The notes under the pieces: model-generated | Databases searched by the model: none | What the model saw: only the letters and a program-made list of their open reading frames with translations | What the model was told of the DNA's origin: nothing | Shown: positions 11,202-22,249 of the stretch, piece by piece | How positions within the stretch are numbered: position 1 is the stretch's first letter | Layout of the letters: each line of letters starts with the position of its first letter | Source of the DNA: Agapanthus africanus | Taxonomy: Eukaryota > Streptophyta > Magnoliopsida > Asparagales > Amaryllidaceae | NCBI GenBank assembly: GCA_030015575.1 | Contig: JASDDO010000026.1 | Span: 452,639,096 to 452,703,095, forward strand | Length of the DNA stretch: 64,000 bases | Direction: 5' to 3' | Program-made: the position numbers and the translations under genes

Positions 11202-13299
11202 TGTTGGAGATAGTGCCCTCAAAGTCAATTATTGGATTGCAGGTACATGATTGCAATGATTGAGGAAGAACCTATACCGATATGACAGTCTTGCTCGAGA
11301 TGATAGTATGCTATCTGGTTTGTCTTTATCATCGTATACATGCTTTAGTTCACTATTGCATGATGATAGAGCCCAAAGGATTCTTGCTTGACTACCAGCA
11401 GTATGATGGTTATCATATACGTGGGAGCTGGGGTCTATAAGCACATCCTTAAAAGTGTCTCGAGTCGTGGGAGTTTCGAGACAGGGCATCGATACTCCGG
11501 AGTAGACTAGTGTGTACAGTCGAGACCCCGACGAGGGGCAGTGGCCGGTCTCACAAGCCACTGGTGTCAGTTGGATCACCTAAGATGTATACATGTGCTC
11601 ATTGGGTTATGAGTACACCGGACAGGACTCGCCGGGAACATGCTAGTTGGTATTATACATATCGTCAGATAGCAGTTCCTTGCTGACATGTGTACATGTT
11701 AGTTTGTCGACCTGAGATCATCATTTGTCTCGTGTGAGTTCCCACTGTGCTTAGATTACTACCCTACCACGCTCAAAGGAGTTGTGCAAATAGGTTATAG
11801 TTAGGTACAGTCCTGAGCCACATGGAGGCAGTGAGCGGATCGTCGGGGATTCGTCTCTCCCGGTATTGGGGGTGAGATCGTGCTGTGTCTAGGAGAGCCA
11901 TTACACAAAGCTCTCGGCCGAGGAAGGAGATTTACTGGTAGGTACTCCAGTAGTATCTCAGGGTGTTCTGGGCCACTCTCTGACACGACTTATACCGCTA
12001 ATGGGGGTCTGATGTTACCAGCCCCCTAGGCAGATATGCGATACTCATAGACGAACGGACCGGACTGTATGTATATTGTCACTGTTAGGCTCAGTAGGGT
12101 TTATGGATGAGTTCGCTCGTCAGCTTCCCTACCAATCAATACATAGGCAACCGTTACGTACAGTTTGTACATCTGACGTGCTAGTGGTTATACCCAGTGC
12201 CAGTGTGTTGATGAGTCATTAGAGTCCCCCACAGACACTTTCCCAAGTTCGGGCAAAACGTTGTAGAGGCCGTATGGGTTTATGGCAGGGTTCGAAAAAT
12301 GCACGTGCGTTTACGCACGTGTCATTTTTCGGGCAGATAATACTGGTAGGCTTTGGTTTAAGCCGGAACCCAGTATTATACTGTGTAGATATAATATCTT
12401 TGTCTCAGTTGCATTTGTATTCGGTCGTAATACAAATGCGGGTATGTTTATACTGATACGGGGTTATCCTGAAATTCGTTTGAGGATCACTTTTTGGAAG
12501 TTGCAAGTTTCCAGTTTTCTATCACCCGTATTTAACATTTGGTTAAATACGGATTTATCTTTTCTTGAGATAAGTGTGGAAGCTTCTAGAAGAGGTGACA
12601 AGGATGGTGACTAGGATGGTGAGGTGGCTTTGTTCATTAATGGTGCATTAATGTGTTGATGATTATGTATTATGATTCATCACTTGCATTAATGCATTCA
12701 TACTAGGTGTATCTTTGACTCATGCTTTTCTTTATGTGCTAACGGTCACCCCCCTCTTACACTCACCCCCCACCTCCATATAGTGGCCGGCCTTGCTTGG
12801 TGTGGGATTATGGTTGTTCATTTTTAGTTTTGAGAGAAAATACTATGATAATTGAGTGTAAGGAAATTTCATAGCCTAATTTCCATTTACCCGATTCCAA
12901 TTGGCAACTTCATTAACCATTCGTCCATAGCCTTGGACGTAACGAGACAAAGTGTTCTACTCATTCTCTACAACATCTTGGTCGTCTCTTTTAGCAAACT
13001 TGACGATCGAGTTGCCTCGGTTAAGAGGCGGCAGCCCGTTTAAAGATCCGTCGACGTGGTGCCACCTGGACGAGAAGACTGGAGATCGAGGAGATCGGAG
13101 CAGCCGCAACAAGCGTGGGATGATGGTTGAAGACCGAAGGACTCGGATCGTTCGGTGTAACTCTTCTACCCACTTTGTAGTTTGTTAGTTTAGCTTTAAT
13201 GGCAGATCCGGGTTATAGTACGCAATAGGCCAGTTGTAAAAAGTTTTTATTCCGCATTTGGCGTCTGTTAGACGGCCGGGGCGCTACCGTGGACTTACA
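11202..13299 (+). repeat. Copia-1 5' LTR
   Basis: TGTTGG...CTTACA, 2,098 bp. U3 holds consecutive inverted repeats: 12295-12329 (arms containing CACGTG), 12337-12346 with 12370-12379, 12411-12420 with 12430-12439 and 12526-12536 with 12542-12552. A weak TATA candidate (catatagt) lies near 12777. The 116-aa and 61-aa minus-strand frames recur in all LTR copies only because the copies are similar. Confidence 0.85.
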
Positions 13300-13300
13300 G

Positions 13301-13314
13301 TGGTATCAGAGCCT
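13301..13314 (+). other. Copia-1 primer-binding site (tRNA-iMet)
   Basis: TGGTATCAGAGCCT starts one base after the LTR end. This is the standard complement to the 3' end of plant initiator methionine tRNA. Confidence 0.9.
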
Positions 13315-13510
13315 CACCATTAAGCTATACTAACTTGTGCTAACGCGTTTAAAAGATAGATCGAACGGAATTTCCGAAATCCCAATTTTCAAGTGCTTAA
13401 GTTTGTGTCGATTTTAAACAGGGTCTAAAAATAATTTTACATATCACAGAATATTAAGCAGGGTTTTCTAAGCATACGGATGAAAATTGGGCACGTGATC
13501 CCACAATAGC

Positions 13511-13560
13511 ACCGCGGAACCGCGGTCAAACCTAGGGTTTGACCGAGGAACCGCGGCGCT
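13511..13560 (+). other. Leader hairpin with CCGCGG repeats
   Basis: Arms CGGTCAAACC (13523-13532) and GGTTTGACCG (13536-13545) are perfect complements around a 3-nt centre. They are flanked by three CCGCGG hexamers (13512, 13520, 13551). It lies about 210 bp after the primer site. Copia-3 has a hairpin of different sequence at the same place (29609-29645), suggesting a leader RNA element such as a dimerisation or packaging signal. Confidence 0.55.
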
Positions 13561-15090
13561 TTAGTGAGAACAGTGCATCAATTTTTCACAGAGAGCTTGT
13601 TTTTGGAAAATGTGGTTTTTGGTATAGTTCTTTTGGGCCCAGTTTTTGTTACTGTACAGCAGATGTACGTGGGGCCCACTTCGGGAAATTTAGTCGATCG
13701 AAATTTTAAACTTGTTAGTATGCAGTATTTACATTATATCTCCGACCGGGAATGTCATTTGATCGGTAAACCGCGTCTAATTGCTATAGTTCTTTTAGAC
13801 GGGTTTGCGAACGTGACATTCGCGTTGATGTTCTGTGTTGTGCTGTGATGTTACGGATATGTCGTGGTGGATAGCAGTGTGCAATAGTAGTGCAGTTTGG
13901 ATTTATTTGTACATTTGATATTGCGGGGCGAGCGTCCAACATGTGGACTGCCGTTACTGCCTGTTTGTATAATATTCTTTTGGGGCACGACCGGGTTGAA
14001 GTCGATGTACCCGTTGTACATTTTTTTATTTCTGTATTAGGTTTATCCCGCGAAGGAGTGCACGGATAGCCGGGTTCTGGAGGGCAACGGGTCCGTATCT
14101 CATGGCTTTGAGAGGCAGAGGGACCTTACTTTAGAATTGGCAGACTATTCGCCGCACTTGTAGGGGGTACAGGTTGACCCAAGGAGGGGTGCTCAATTTA
14201 CCGGATTCCGTGATGTGCCGGGTGTTCCATTCACTATGCTGTGGGGGACTACCTCGCTTTAGGTTTTGGCGGGTAACTTGCCGCACCCGTAGGGGTCTAG
14301 GTTTCATTGCACAGGCTATCCACACGACCAGGGGAACGTCAGGTTTCAGTAGCGGCTCTGTGAAACCCGGGGATCCCAAATTATCTGTATTGTTCTGTGA
14401 TGCTTATTACTTTTCTGTAATGAGTCATATTATCACGCCTGGAGCAATTATTGTATATTGGTATATATACTATTAGATGTTGTATATGTTTTACACCCGC
14501 GCTAGTCCAGCCCCCGCTCTGTCGTTAGTTAAGTAACCTAACGGGTGATGACGGGACCCAATGGCGAATGCAGATGGCATATACGTACATTTTATTTTCG
14601 TTCTTTTCTGGTGTGATTGATTGATGGGACTGCATTGATTTTTATCAATGCAAGGATAAAACAAACCTATATTTGATGTTGTTGGAACAAATTTTAAAAA
14701 GGTGTTATTACAAAGATGTTTCCAGTTGCTTTGCATAGTGATATTCAGTTGGAATATCCTGCACCTCATTCGACGAGGCAAGGGCCGAGATCCCTTCACC
14801 GGGAGTGACCCCTTGGGCAGAAGTTTACGTCAGGGTAGTAACTTTAATATAGTCGATACAAGTTGCTTTGCATCGCGGTATTCAGATGGAATATCCTGCA
14901 CCTCATTCCACGAGGAAAGAGCCGAGATCCCTTCACCGGGAGTGACCTCTTTAGCAAAGGTTTTTCGTCACTATATTTTTATAAAAAGCTATCAGGTTCC
15001 TTCAGTGAGATCAAGTTCATTACGTTAAAGGTTTTTCGCCAAAAACCAGCCGTAGCCCTCCGTCGTATCTTATGGATGGTCAGTAGTATT

Positions 15091-15414
15091 CAAGCTATGT
15101 TTGTTGGCTTTCGTCAAGGCATAGTGCTTGATAGATGCTGGGGTATTCATTTGTAGCATAGATAGATGTGTAGGTTTGGGACAGTCGTATTACCTTGTTG
15201 GCTTTCGTCAAGAGTATGTATGGGTGGGCTCAAATTAACCTGGACTATGACGAGCAGAACTTGACATGTGACTTATGATTTGTTGGCTTTCGTCAAGGTC
15301 ATAAGAGCATGGGGCAAAAATATACATCTGGAGTTTCAAACATACAGGAAACTTGCCAGGCATGCGCATACCTTCTGGAGTGTGATAACTTGAGTGGCTT
15401 CCATCAAGTTATCA
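15091..15414 (+). repeat. Hairpins with shared loop ttggctttcgtcaa
   Basis: Three clear hairpins: CAAGCTATG (15091-15099) with CATAGTGCTTG (15120-15130, one bulge); CTTATGA (15272-15278) with TCATAAG (15299-15305); TGATAACTTGA (15383-15393) with TCAAGTTATCA (15404-15414). The loop or a close variant also occurs at about 15197 with weaker arms. Confidence 0.65.
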
Positions 15415-16599
15415 TGCGATGATAGTTGGATCCCGATTCTCACTGATGAGTTAGTTTACTCTTCGGGTGATCCCGACTAATTCTTCTTTCAGGTTTGGAG
15501 AAGAATTTGAGATAACAGTGGGAGGTTTCCTGATTAGATAAAATGATAACCATTCTGATATAGGTTAGAGTGCACGCAGAGTGTTTCTTTTCTCTTTCTC
15601 TTTGGCAGTGACCTTTGACCGACCCTAGACTATGACTCAGTGACCAAGTTGACCGAACCTTCTTAATATACTGGCTTTTGGATTGTTTAAAGTTGCATAA
15701 GTCAGTGCCGCTCCTTCTTTTACCCTTTCCATTTCTCAGAACACCTCGTATTACTACGAACATCCACTTCCATTGGATAGATCCATCGTATGGTTATATA
15801 CGAACTCGAAGGGACTTCTTCAAGGATGGATCCAGGTTCAGGAGATATAGAATTGGTTTATTCAGTTATCTTTTGTTATCACCTTCTCTCAGGTTGCGAA
15901 GGCTCCTCAGTTTAGGAGGGTACACCTATTACGCTTATTGGATAGTCTTATTCCAAACCATAGGCTGGTGCCGAAAGGTAGGGAATGAAGAAAACCAATT
16001 AGCCTAAGTAGGGTGTGCAGAAGGTAATATGTAAAGATAAGATAAAGGGATTAGAAAGAGGGCAAAGTAAATTGCGACTGTTATAATTCACGACCAAACC
16101 TCGTACTTCATCGCCACTCCTACTTCACCTTTGCTTTTTCCCAGTTCGGGAGAAATAAATAAGGTTTTATTCAGTAGTCTTTTATCATCACCTTCTCTCA
16201 AGTTGCGAGTACTCCTAGGATTAGGAGAGTACACCTATTATGCTTACTGGAAAGTCTTCTTCCAAACCATAGGCTGGTGCCGAACGATAGGGAAGGAAGA
16301 AAACCATTTAGCCTAAAGAAGGTGTTCAGAAGGTAACGACTAAAGACAAATAAAGGGATTTGGAGAGATGGCAAAGAGATATACGTTTAAAGTCATGAAT
16401 TGGATTATGGAAGAGGCATTACTAGGAATACCAGGATACCCCTACAAAACATTTTCATGTTTCAGTGCATTGTTAAAGGAAAACTGATTTCCCGATTACA
16501 TACTTACTCCACGGTATGTATTTACCAGGTTACATTCTCATATCTGTATAGTTTTACAGATGATGAGTGGGAGTAAGTTATTGGGAATTAAGGTGATCA

Positions 16600-18600
16600 T
16601 CCTCATTATATCGGAATTCGTTGTAATTGGTGATACTTGAGGAAATCGCCTGGGTACAGTTTTCAACCTACGACGCACAAGGTTTTGAGTTATTCAAACT
16701 CAGAGGACTTATACAGAGTATTGTATGTTGTCCAGTGTCCGTCAGGACAAAGGGGTAGGTCCTCGTACTATGTTCTGTTTACTTGTGACTTCTCTAGTTT
16801 TTAGACAAGTGTTTCATAGAAATACAATATCTAAGTTTTGAGAAGTTGTAGGTATAAGAATAAAGTAGAGAACCAGGTGTCACAAGTATCGGGATTCTTC
16901 AAAGAGATTGAAGATACAGATTCTTGTGATTGGTATTCAGATGATAGTAATGGTTTTGAGAAACTCGTTTCTCTTTCAGGTTACTCATAATTGGATGGAT
17001 TCCTAAGTTGAATAATGCTGAGTAGCCACTTTCCATTAAGTTGATATGCACTGGAGACAGCTGCATGATTTGAATCAGGTTCCAATTAAATTAGTTCCTC
17101 TGTTTCTATATTGGATATAGAATGGTTCATATCTTAACGATGTTAAGGTAAGGGGAGTTGTCCAGCTTATACTTAAAACCAGACACTGGATAACTCAAGG
17201 AACGTTTCTGTAACGGCAGTTTGTGGGTTGACCCTGGCTTTGACGATGGTTGACATTTCTACCATCTGGAAGATCAATAGTGATATTGTTCTTTACTCGC
17301 CACAGTTTTGATAAAATGGATTTTTTCAGAAAACAGTAGTGGGAGTATGGTAAAACTGGAAGTGATTCCAGAACCGCAAACGATTACGAAAAATTTAATA
17401 GGACCTTCATATTCAATCAGGTTTGACATTCCATTAGCCACTCCGCAGATATGGTGGGTAACCTTAGACACCCGAGAGGAACTTAGGTAGCCTCAAGGAC
17501 GGTGACAGTGAGATTCTTGTTTACCCAGACTTGACACTACTGTTTTCCCAGACTATGAGACCCGGCAAGAGGATAAGTATAACGTCGTCTAAACTAGTAG
17601 GCAAGTAGCTTATGTCTATTTATAGGCTTGAGCAAATATAGCGGAGATAGATCATCTAATTTTGATATGGGTGTCATGGGTTTGACTTCATCAGAATAGG
17701 GGATGGATCTGTTGAGAAGGTAGTAGGGTGTGATGTCATGGTATTTGGATGACATACACAGAGTAGGAAGTAAAATTTCTATACTACGATCGGTTGTACT
17801 GTGGTCGTCACACAGTTGTTTCTCCAGACAGGACATGGATATAATATCAGACATTCTGGTTCCTAGATCTATGGTTTTAGATCTGGATTTGAGTAGTTTC
17901 CTAATATAGGTACTTTGACAATATTCTAATAGTATTTTAGAATAGATGACTCCTGGCTTGGTGGTGTACCTGCAGGTAATGGAGTCACCCTCTCTAAAGG
18001 TGTCTTACAGACTAAAGGAGAGAGGGATGTGCATGATTGGCAGATCACTTGCTTAGGCAATTGAGTCAATCATGAGATGTCAAGTACCATACCAAATGTT
18101 GTTTTTGCACTAGATGCGATAAGTTTATATTAATCCAATCCTGGAGAAACATAAGGAAGAAGTTTTAGAACATAAGTGCATGTTCTACGGATTTGATGAC
18201 GGCTGCCTCCTTCAGGAGACAGTTATCATTCCAGGCTTCAAAGGTGACATGGATGACAGAGTGATTGTCAGAGTTATAGTTTTCCCTCTGACGAGGGACA
18301 GTATTATGGACAAGTGGTCCAAGAGAATACTGTGGGAGGCATGGTGCTGGATACTGATTAGGTTCAGTTATCGATACAGTCTAAGAAGTTTGGATTTGGA
18401 GTTCATTTATGAACTAGGCCCCATCAGATATCCAGACATATTCTAAGACAGGTATTACTCGATTCGGCAGATGGCTTTCTCCGCGAACTTGAGATTTAGA
18501 GAGATATAGAAAGAAACATCAGGGCGGATCCACTCCCTGAGGCTATTTCTCGAACACAAGAGTTTTACAAACTAGCTTTGTGAAACTGATTAGTAGAGGA
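16600..18600 (+). pseudogene. Copia-1 pol remnant (integrase, RNase H scraps)
   Basis: DNA at about 16830-16905 lines up with the integrase core of Copia-3 (ttttgagaa...gtagagaaccag). DNA at 17041-17130 lines up with the segment after the third catalytic residue (GAGACAGC, ttgaatcag). Frame 18180-18446 holds GDMDDR followed by S and WSKR spacing, as in copia RNase H. NIRADPLPEA near 18510-18545 resembles the copia C-terminal ADPLTK motif. Stops and indels are frequent and most of the reverse transcriptase is missing or unrecognisable. The element cannot encode its own enzymes. Confidence 0.6.
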
Positions 18601-18663
18601 GTTGGATGTTCGGTATCACACGGGCTGTGAGTATACGACATCGCAATAATTAGCCTTAAGTGC

Positions 18664-18673
18664 AAGTGGGAGA
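18664..18673 (+). other. Copia-1 polypurine tract
   Basis: AAGTGGGAGA followed by one T and the LTR start TGTTGG; a typical copia arrangement. The second copy is at 36701-36710. Confidence 0.85.
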
Positions 18674-18674
18674 T

Positions 18675-20774
18675 TGTTGGAGATAGTGCCCTCAAAGTCA
18701 ATTATTGGATCGCAGGTACATGATTGCAATGATTGAGGCAGGACCTATACCGATATGTCAATCTTGCTCGAGATGATAATATGCTATCTGGTTTGTCATT
18801 ATCATCGTATACATGCTTTAGTTCACTATTGCATGATGATAGAGCCCATAGGATTCTTGCTTGACTACCAGCAGTATGATGGCGATCATATACGTGGGAG
18901 CTAGGGTCTATAAGCACATCCTTAAAAGTGTCCCTAGTCGTGGGAGTTTCGAGACAGGGCATCGATACTCCGGAGTAGACTAGTGTGTACAGTCGAGAAC
19001 CCGACGAGGGGCGGTGACCGGTCTCACAAGCCACTGGTGTCAGTTGGATCACCTAAGATGTATATAGGTGCTCATTGGGTTATGAGTACACCGGACAGGA
19101 CTCGCCGGGAACATGCTAGTTGGTATTATACATATCGTCAGATAGCAGTTCCCTGGTGACATGTGTACAGATTAGTTTGTCGACCTGAGATCGTCATTTG
19201 TCTCGTGTGAGTTCCCACTGTGCTTAGATTACTACCCTACAACGCTCAAAGGAGTTGTGCAAACAGGTTTTAGTTGGGTAGAGTCCTGAGCCACATGGAG
19301 GCAGTGAGCGGATCGTCGGGGATTCGTCTCTCCCGGTATTGGGGGTGAGATCGCGCTGTGTCTAGGAGAGCCATTACACAAAGCCCTCGGCCGAGGCAGG
19401 AGATTTACTGGTAGGTACTCCAGTAGTATCTCAGGGTGTTCTGGGCTACTCTCTGACACGACTTATACCGCTAATGGGGGTCTGACGTTACCAGCCCCAT
19501 AGGCAGATATGCGATACTCATAGACGAACGGACCGGAATGTATGTATATTGTCACTGTTAGGCTCAGTAGGGTTTATGGATGAGTTTGCTCGTCAGCTTC
19601 CCTTCCAATCAATACATAGGCAACCGTTACGTACAGCTTGTACCTCTGACGTGCTAGTGGTTATACCCGGTGCCAGTGTGTTGATGAGTCATTAGAGTCC
19701 GCAACAGACACTTTCCTAAGTTCGGGCGAAACGTTGTAGAGGCCGTATGGGTTTATGGCAGGGTTCGAAAAATGCACGTGCGTTTACGCACGTGTCATTT
19801 TTCTGGCAGATAATACTGGTAGGCTTTGGTTTAAGCCGGAACCCAGTATTATACTGTGTAGATATAATATCATTGTCTTAGTTGCATTTGTATTCGGTCG
19901 TAATACAAATGCGGGTATGTTTATACTGATACGGGGTTATCTTGAAATTCGTTTCAGGATCACCTTTTAGAAGTTGCCAGTTTCCAGTTTTCTATCAGCC
20001 GTATTAAACATTTGGTTAAATACGGATTTATCTTTTCTTGAGATAAGTGTGGAAGCTTCTAGAAGAGGTGACTAGGATGGTGACTAGGATGGTGAGGTGG
20101 CTTTGTTCATTAATGGTGCATTAATGTGTTGATGACTATGTATTATGATTCATCACTTGCATTAATGCATTCATACTAGGTGTATCTTTGACTCATGCTT
20201 TTCTTTATGTGCTAACGGTCACCCCCCACCTACACTCACCCCCCCACTTTCATATAGTGGTCGGCTATGCTTGGTGTGGGATTATGGTTGTTCATTTTTA
20301 GTTTTGAGAGAAAAGACTATGATAATTGAGTGTATGGAAATTTCATAGCCCAATTTCCATTTACCCGATTCCAATTGGCAACTTCATTAACCGTTCGTCC
20401 ATAGCCTTGGACGTAACGAGACAAAGTGTTCTACTCATTCTCTACAACATCTTGGTCGTCTCTTTTAGAAAACTTGACGATCGAGTTGCCTCGGTTCACA
20501 GGACGGAGCCCGTTTAAAGATCCGTCGACGTGGTGCCACCTGGACGAGAAGACAGGAGATCGAGGAGATCGGTGCAGCCACAACAAGCGTGGGATGATGG
20601 TTGAAGACCGAAGGACTCGGATCGTTCGGTATAACTTTTCTACCCACTTTGTAGTTTGTTAGTTTAGCTTTAATGGCAGATCCGGGTTATAGTACGCGAT
20701 AGCGCCAGTTGTAAAAAGTTTTTGTTCCGCATTTGGCGTCTGTTAGACGGCCGGGGCGCTACCGTGGACTTACA
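18675..20774 (+). repeat. Copia-1 3' LTR
   Basis: 2,100 bp, TGTTGG...CTTACA, matching the 5' LTR along its whole length. The CACGTG-containing hairpin is at 19768-19802. It is followed by the TSD tggtc and L1 internal DNA. The third copy is at 36712-38810. Confidence 0.85.
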
Positions 20775-20779
20775 TGGTC

Positions 20780-22233
20780 AACTATCATGGTTGCTCATAA
20801 CATGTCTCGTTGACGATGCCGAACTTTGGACTACTGGGTGTGCGTCATATGACCGCTCCTGGGTCCAGGTCTTCTCGTTTAGTATTTCCAGAAAGATCTT
20901 GTTGGGGTCTCTCCCAAATCTCGTTCCTGCCGAACTGCCCGGAAGTTATCATCTCTTACTAAATCTATATCTGGTTCCGGAACGTCTGCATACTCATCAC
21001 GACTCCTTCTGGAAGATATATTCATATACAACAGCTCTGCATGCGTATCACATCTCTGATGTCGGCGGAGTGGAACGTCATCTCATCAAGATCTCGTACG
21101 AATCTCTTACTCCACTTTTCTCTAATGTCGACTTCTTCGGACTCGTCTCTTTGTGGCTACATGGACTGTGCTCCAACGGCTATACTCGTGTCTGGAGTCT
21201 CCCAAGCAATGCATCTCATCACCTGATATCCGAATGAAATCGAATCATCTGATCGATTTGTCAAAACCTTATAATCCCCCAAGAGCTCAACACCTTGGAT
21301 ACAGTTTAATAGTATCGAATATATGCCACATCACCTATGGACCAACCGTAGAGGAGCAGACCCAAGCCTCACTAATGACACCGCTAAACTGCTGCAAACT
21401 CTAAGGTTCACCGGCGTTCCATGGGCATTAAATCGAGTTAGGGTTTCATTCTTCTAGAGGGTCCGTAGAATTGCTTGCATTGTTTTCTGAATACTTTAAA
21501 CTTGGAAAATGGGTTCCTGACATTCGATCGTCTCTATCGACTCTCAACGTATCAGCGTGAAGTCGCCTCTAGCTGGAATCAATCCATCTAATAACCTCGC
21601 TTCGGGGTAGGCAATGAATCACATGTCCTAGTCTTTTATCCTTGGTGACTAGCGACCTTCTATCATATCTCGAAATATACCTCATGCGGCATAGCTCCAA
21701 ACTTCTGGGGCGATATCTCGTCAGTCGCAGCAACATCTGAATCTTCTGTCCGCACGCTGAACAGTGCCTCAAACATCAAAATATGGTGCATTAACGGTCA
21801 TCACATCCTGGATGGCCTCTTGCAGTGGCTCTATCCTCTGGTGCTGATCTGCACGTCCGAGAAATCTCGTAAAAGTGATCCATCAAATGCTCGTGGCGCG
21901 AAAACACAACGAAATGACGCCTCTATGCAATCGTATGTCCCTGGAATAACGCCCTGGTCAGTCCTCGTTCGTGACGAGCTCGTGCTGACTGCAACTCTAG
22001 CCGCAGCTCTCTCTGCCCATGTAATCGTGGCAGCAAATCTATAACTGGTACTGATGAGGCTAGATCATAGGAATGAATGTAATACTGTGCAAGAAAAAGT
22101 ACATCCTAAGGTTTCTTAAGCGGAGTAGCGTATCGTAAATTTGCCGCGGAACATACCCACAGTACGTCACTCTAGTTTAGTCAGCTACTCCATCAACCAA
22201 GGGTCATCCTACACTCCGAAGGTAAAACCTAAC
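20780..22233 (-). mobile_element. L1 internal region, 5' segment
   Basis: It follows the L1 primer site on the minus strand. L-d carries the plus-strand version from about 43710. The plus-strand 171-aa frame (20722-21237) begins inside the Copia-1 LTR and crosses the element boundary, so it is not a gene. A minus-strand frame with WETPDT...AVGAQSMQP is also seen in L-d (44600-44869). It could be a gag relic, but no gag domain is recognisable. Confidence 0.55.
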
Positions 22234-22245
22234 GCTCTGATACCA
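22234..22245 (-). other. L1 primer-binding site (tRNA-iMet)
   Basis: The minus strand reads TGGTATCAGAGC, four bases after the LTR end ...GTCGTGACA. The duplicate copy is at 40270-40281. Confidence 0.9.
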
Positions 22246-22249
22246 ACTT

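Larger units (their letters stand above)
13315..16600 (+). mobile_element. Copia-1 leader and 5' internal region, no intact gag
   Basis: Noncoding in its present state. It contains two direct-repeat pairs: 14725-14817 with 14862-14955 (offset 137) and about 15855-16030 with 16164-16340 (offset about 309). It also has a set of hairpins sharing the loop ttggctttcgtcaa (15091-15414). The order of short motifs (cgggttc... near 14070, gttggatcc near 15427) runs parallel to Copia-3 at 30450 and 30830. No gag zinc knuckle (CX2CX4HX4C) was seen in any frame. Confidence 0.6.
11202..20774 (+). mobile_element. Copia-1: complete but degenerate Ty1/copia element
   Basis: 5' LTR 11202-13299, primer site from 13301, PPT 18664-18673, 3' LTR 18675-20774, flanked by tggtc at 11197-11201 and 20775-20779. 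Total 9,573 bp. The LTR start TGTTGGAGATAGTGCCCTCAA resembles Angela-type copia LTRs from memory. The 5.4-kb internal region has no long ORF; recognisable pol scraps lie between 16.6 and 18.6 kb. The two LTRs differ by scattered substitutions, so the insertion is not fresh. It splits the L1 internal region and is therefore younger than L1. Confidence 0.85.

Noticed and set aside
11229-11579. 116-aa minus-strand frame shared by all copia LTR copies
   Set aside because: Shared because the LTRs are similar; antisense in U3, no domain, and shortened to 92 aa in the third copy.
20722-21237. 171-aa plus-strand ORF, repeated at 38758-39273
   Set aside because: It starts in the Copia-1 LTR and ends in L1 internal DNA, crossing an insertion boundary; its conservation only reflects the tandem duplication.
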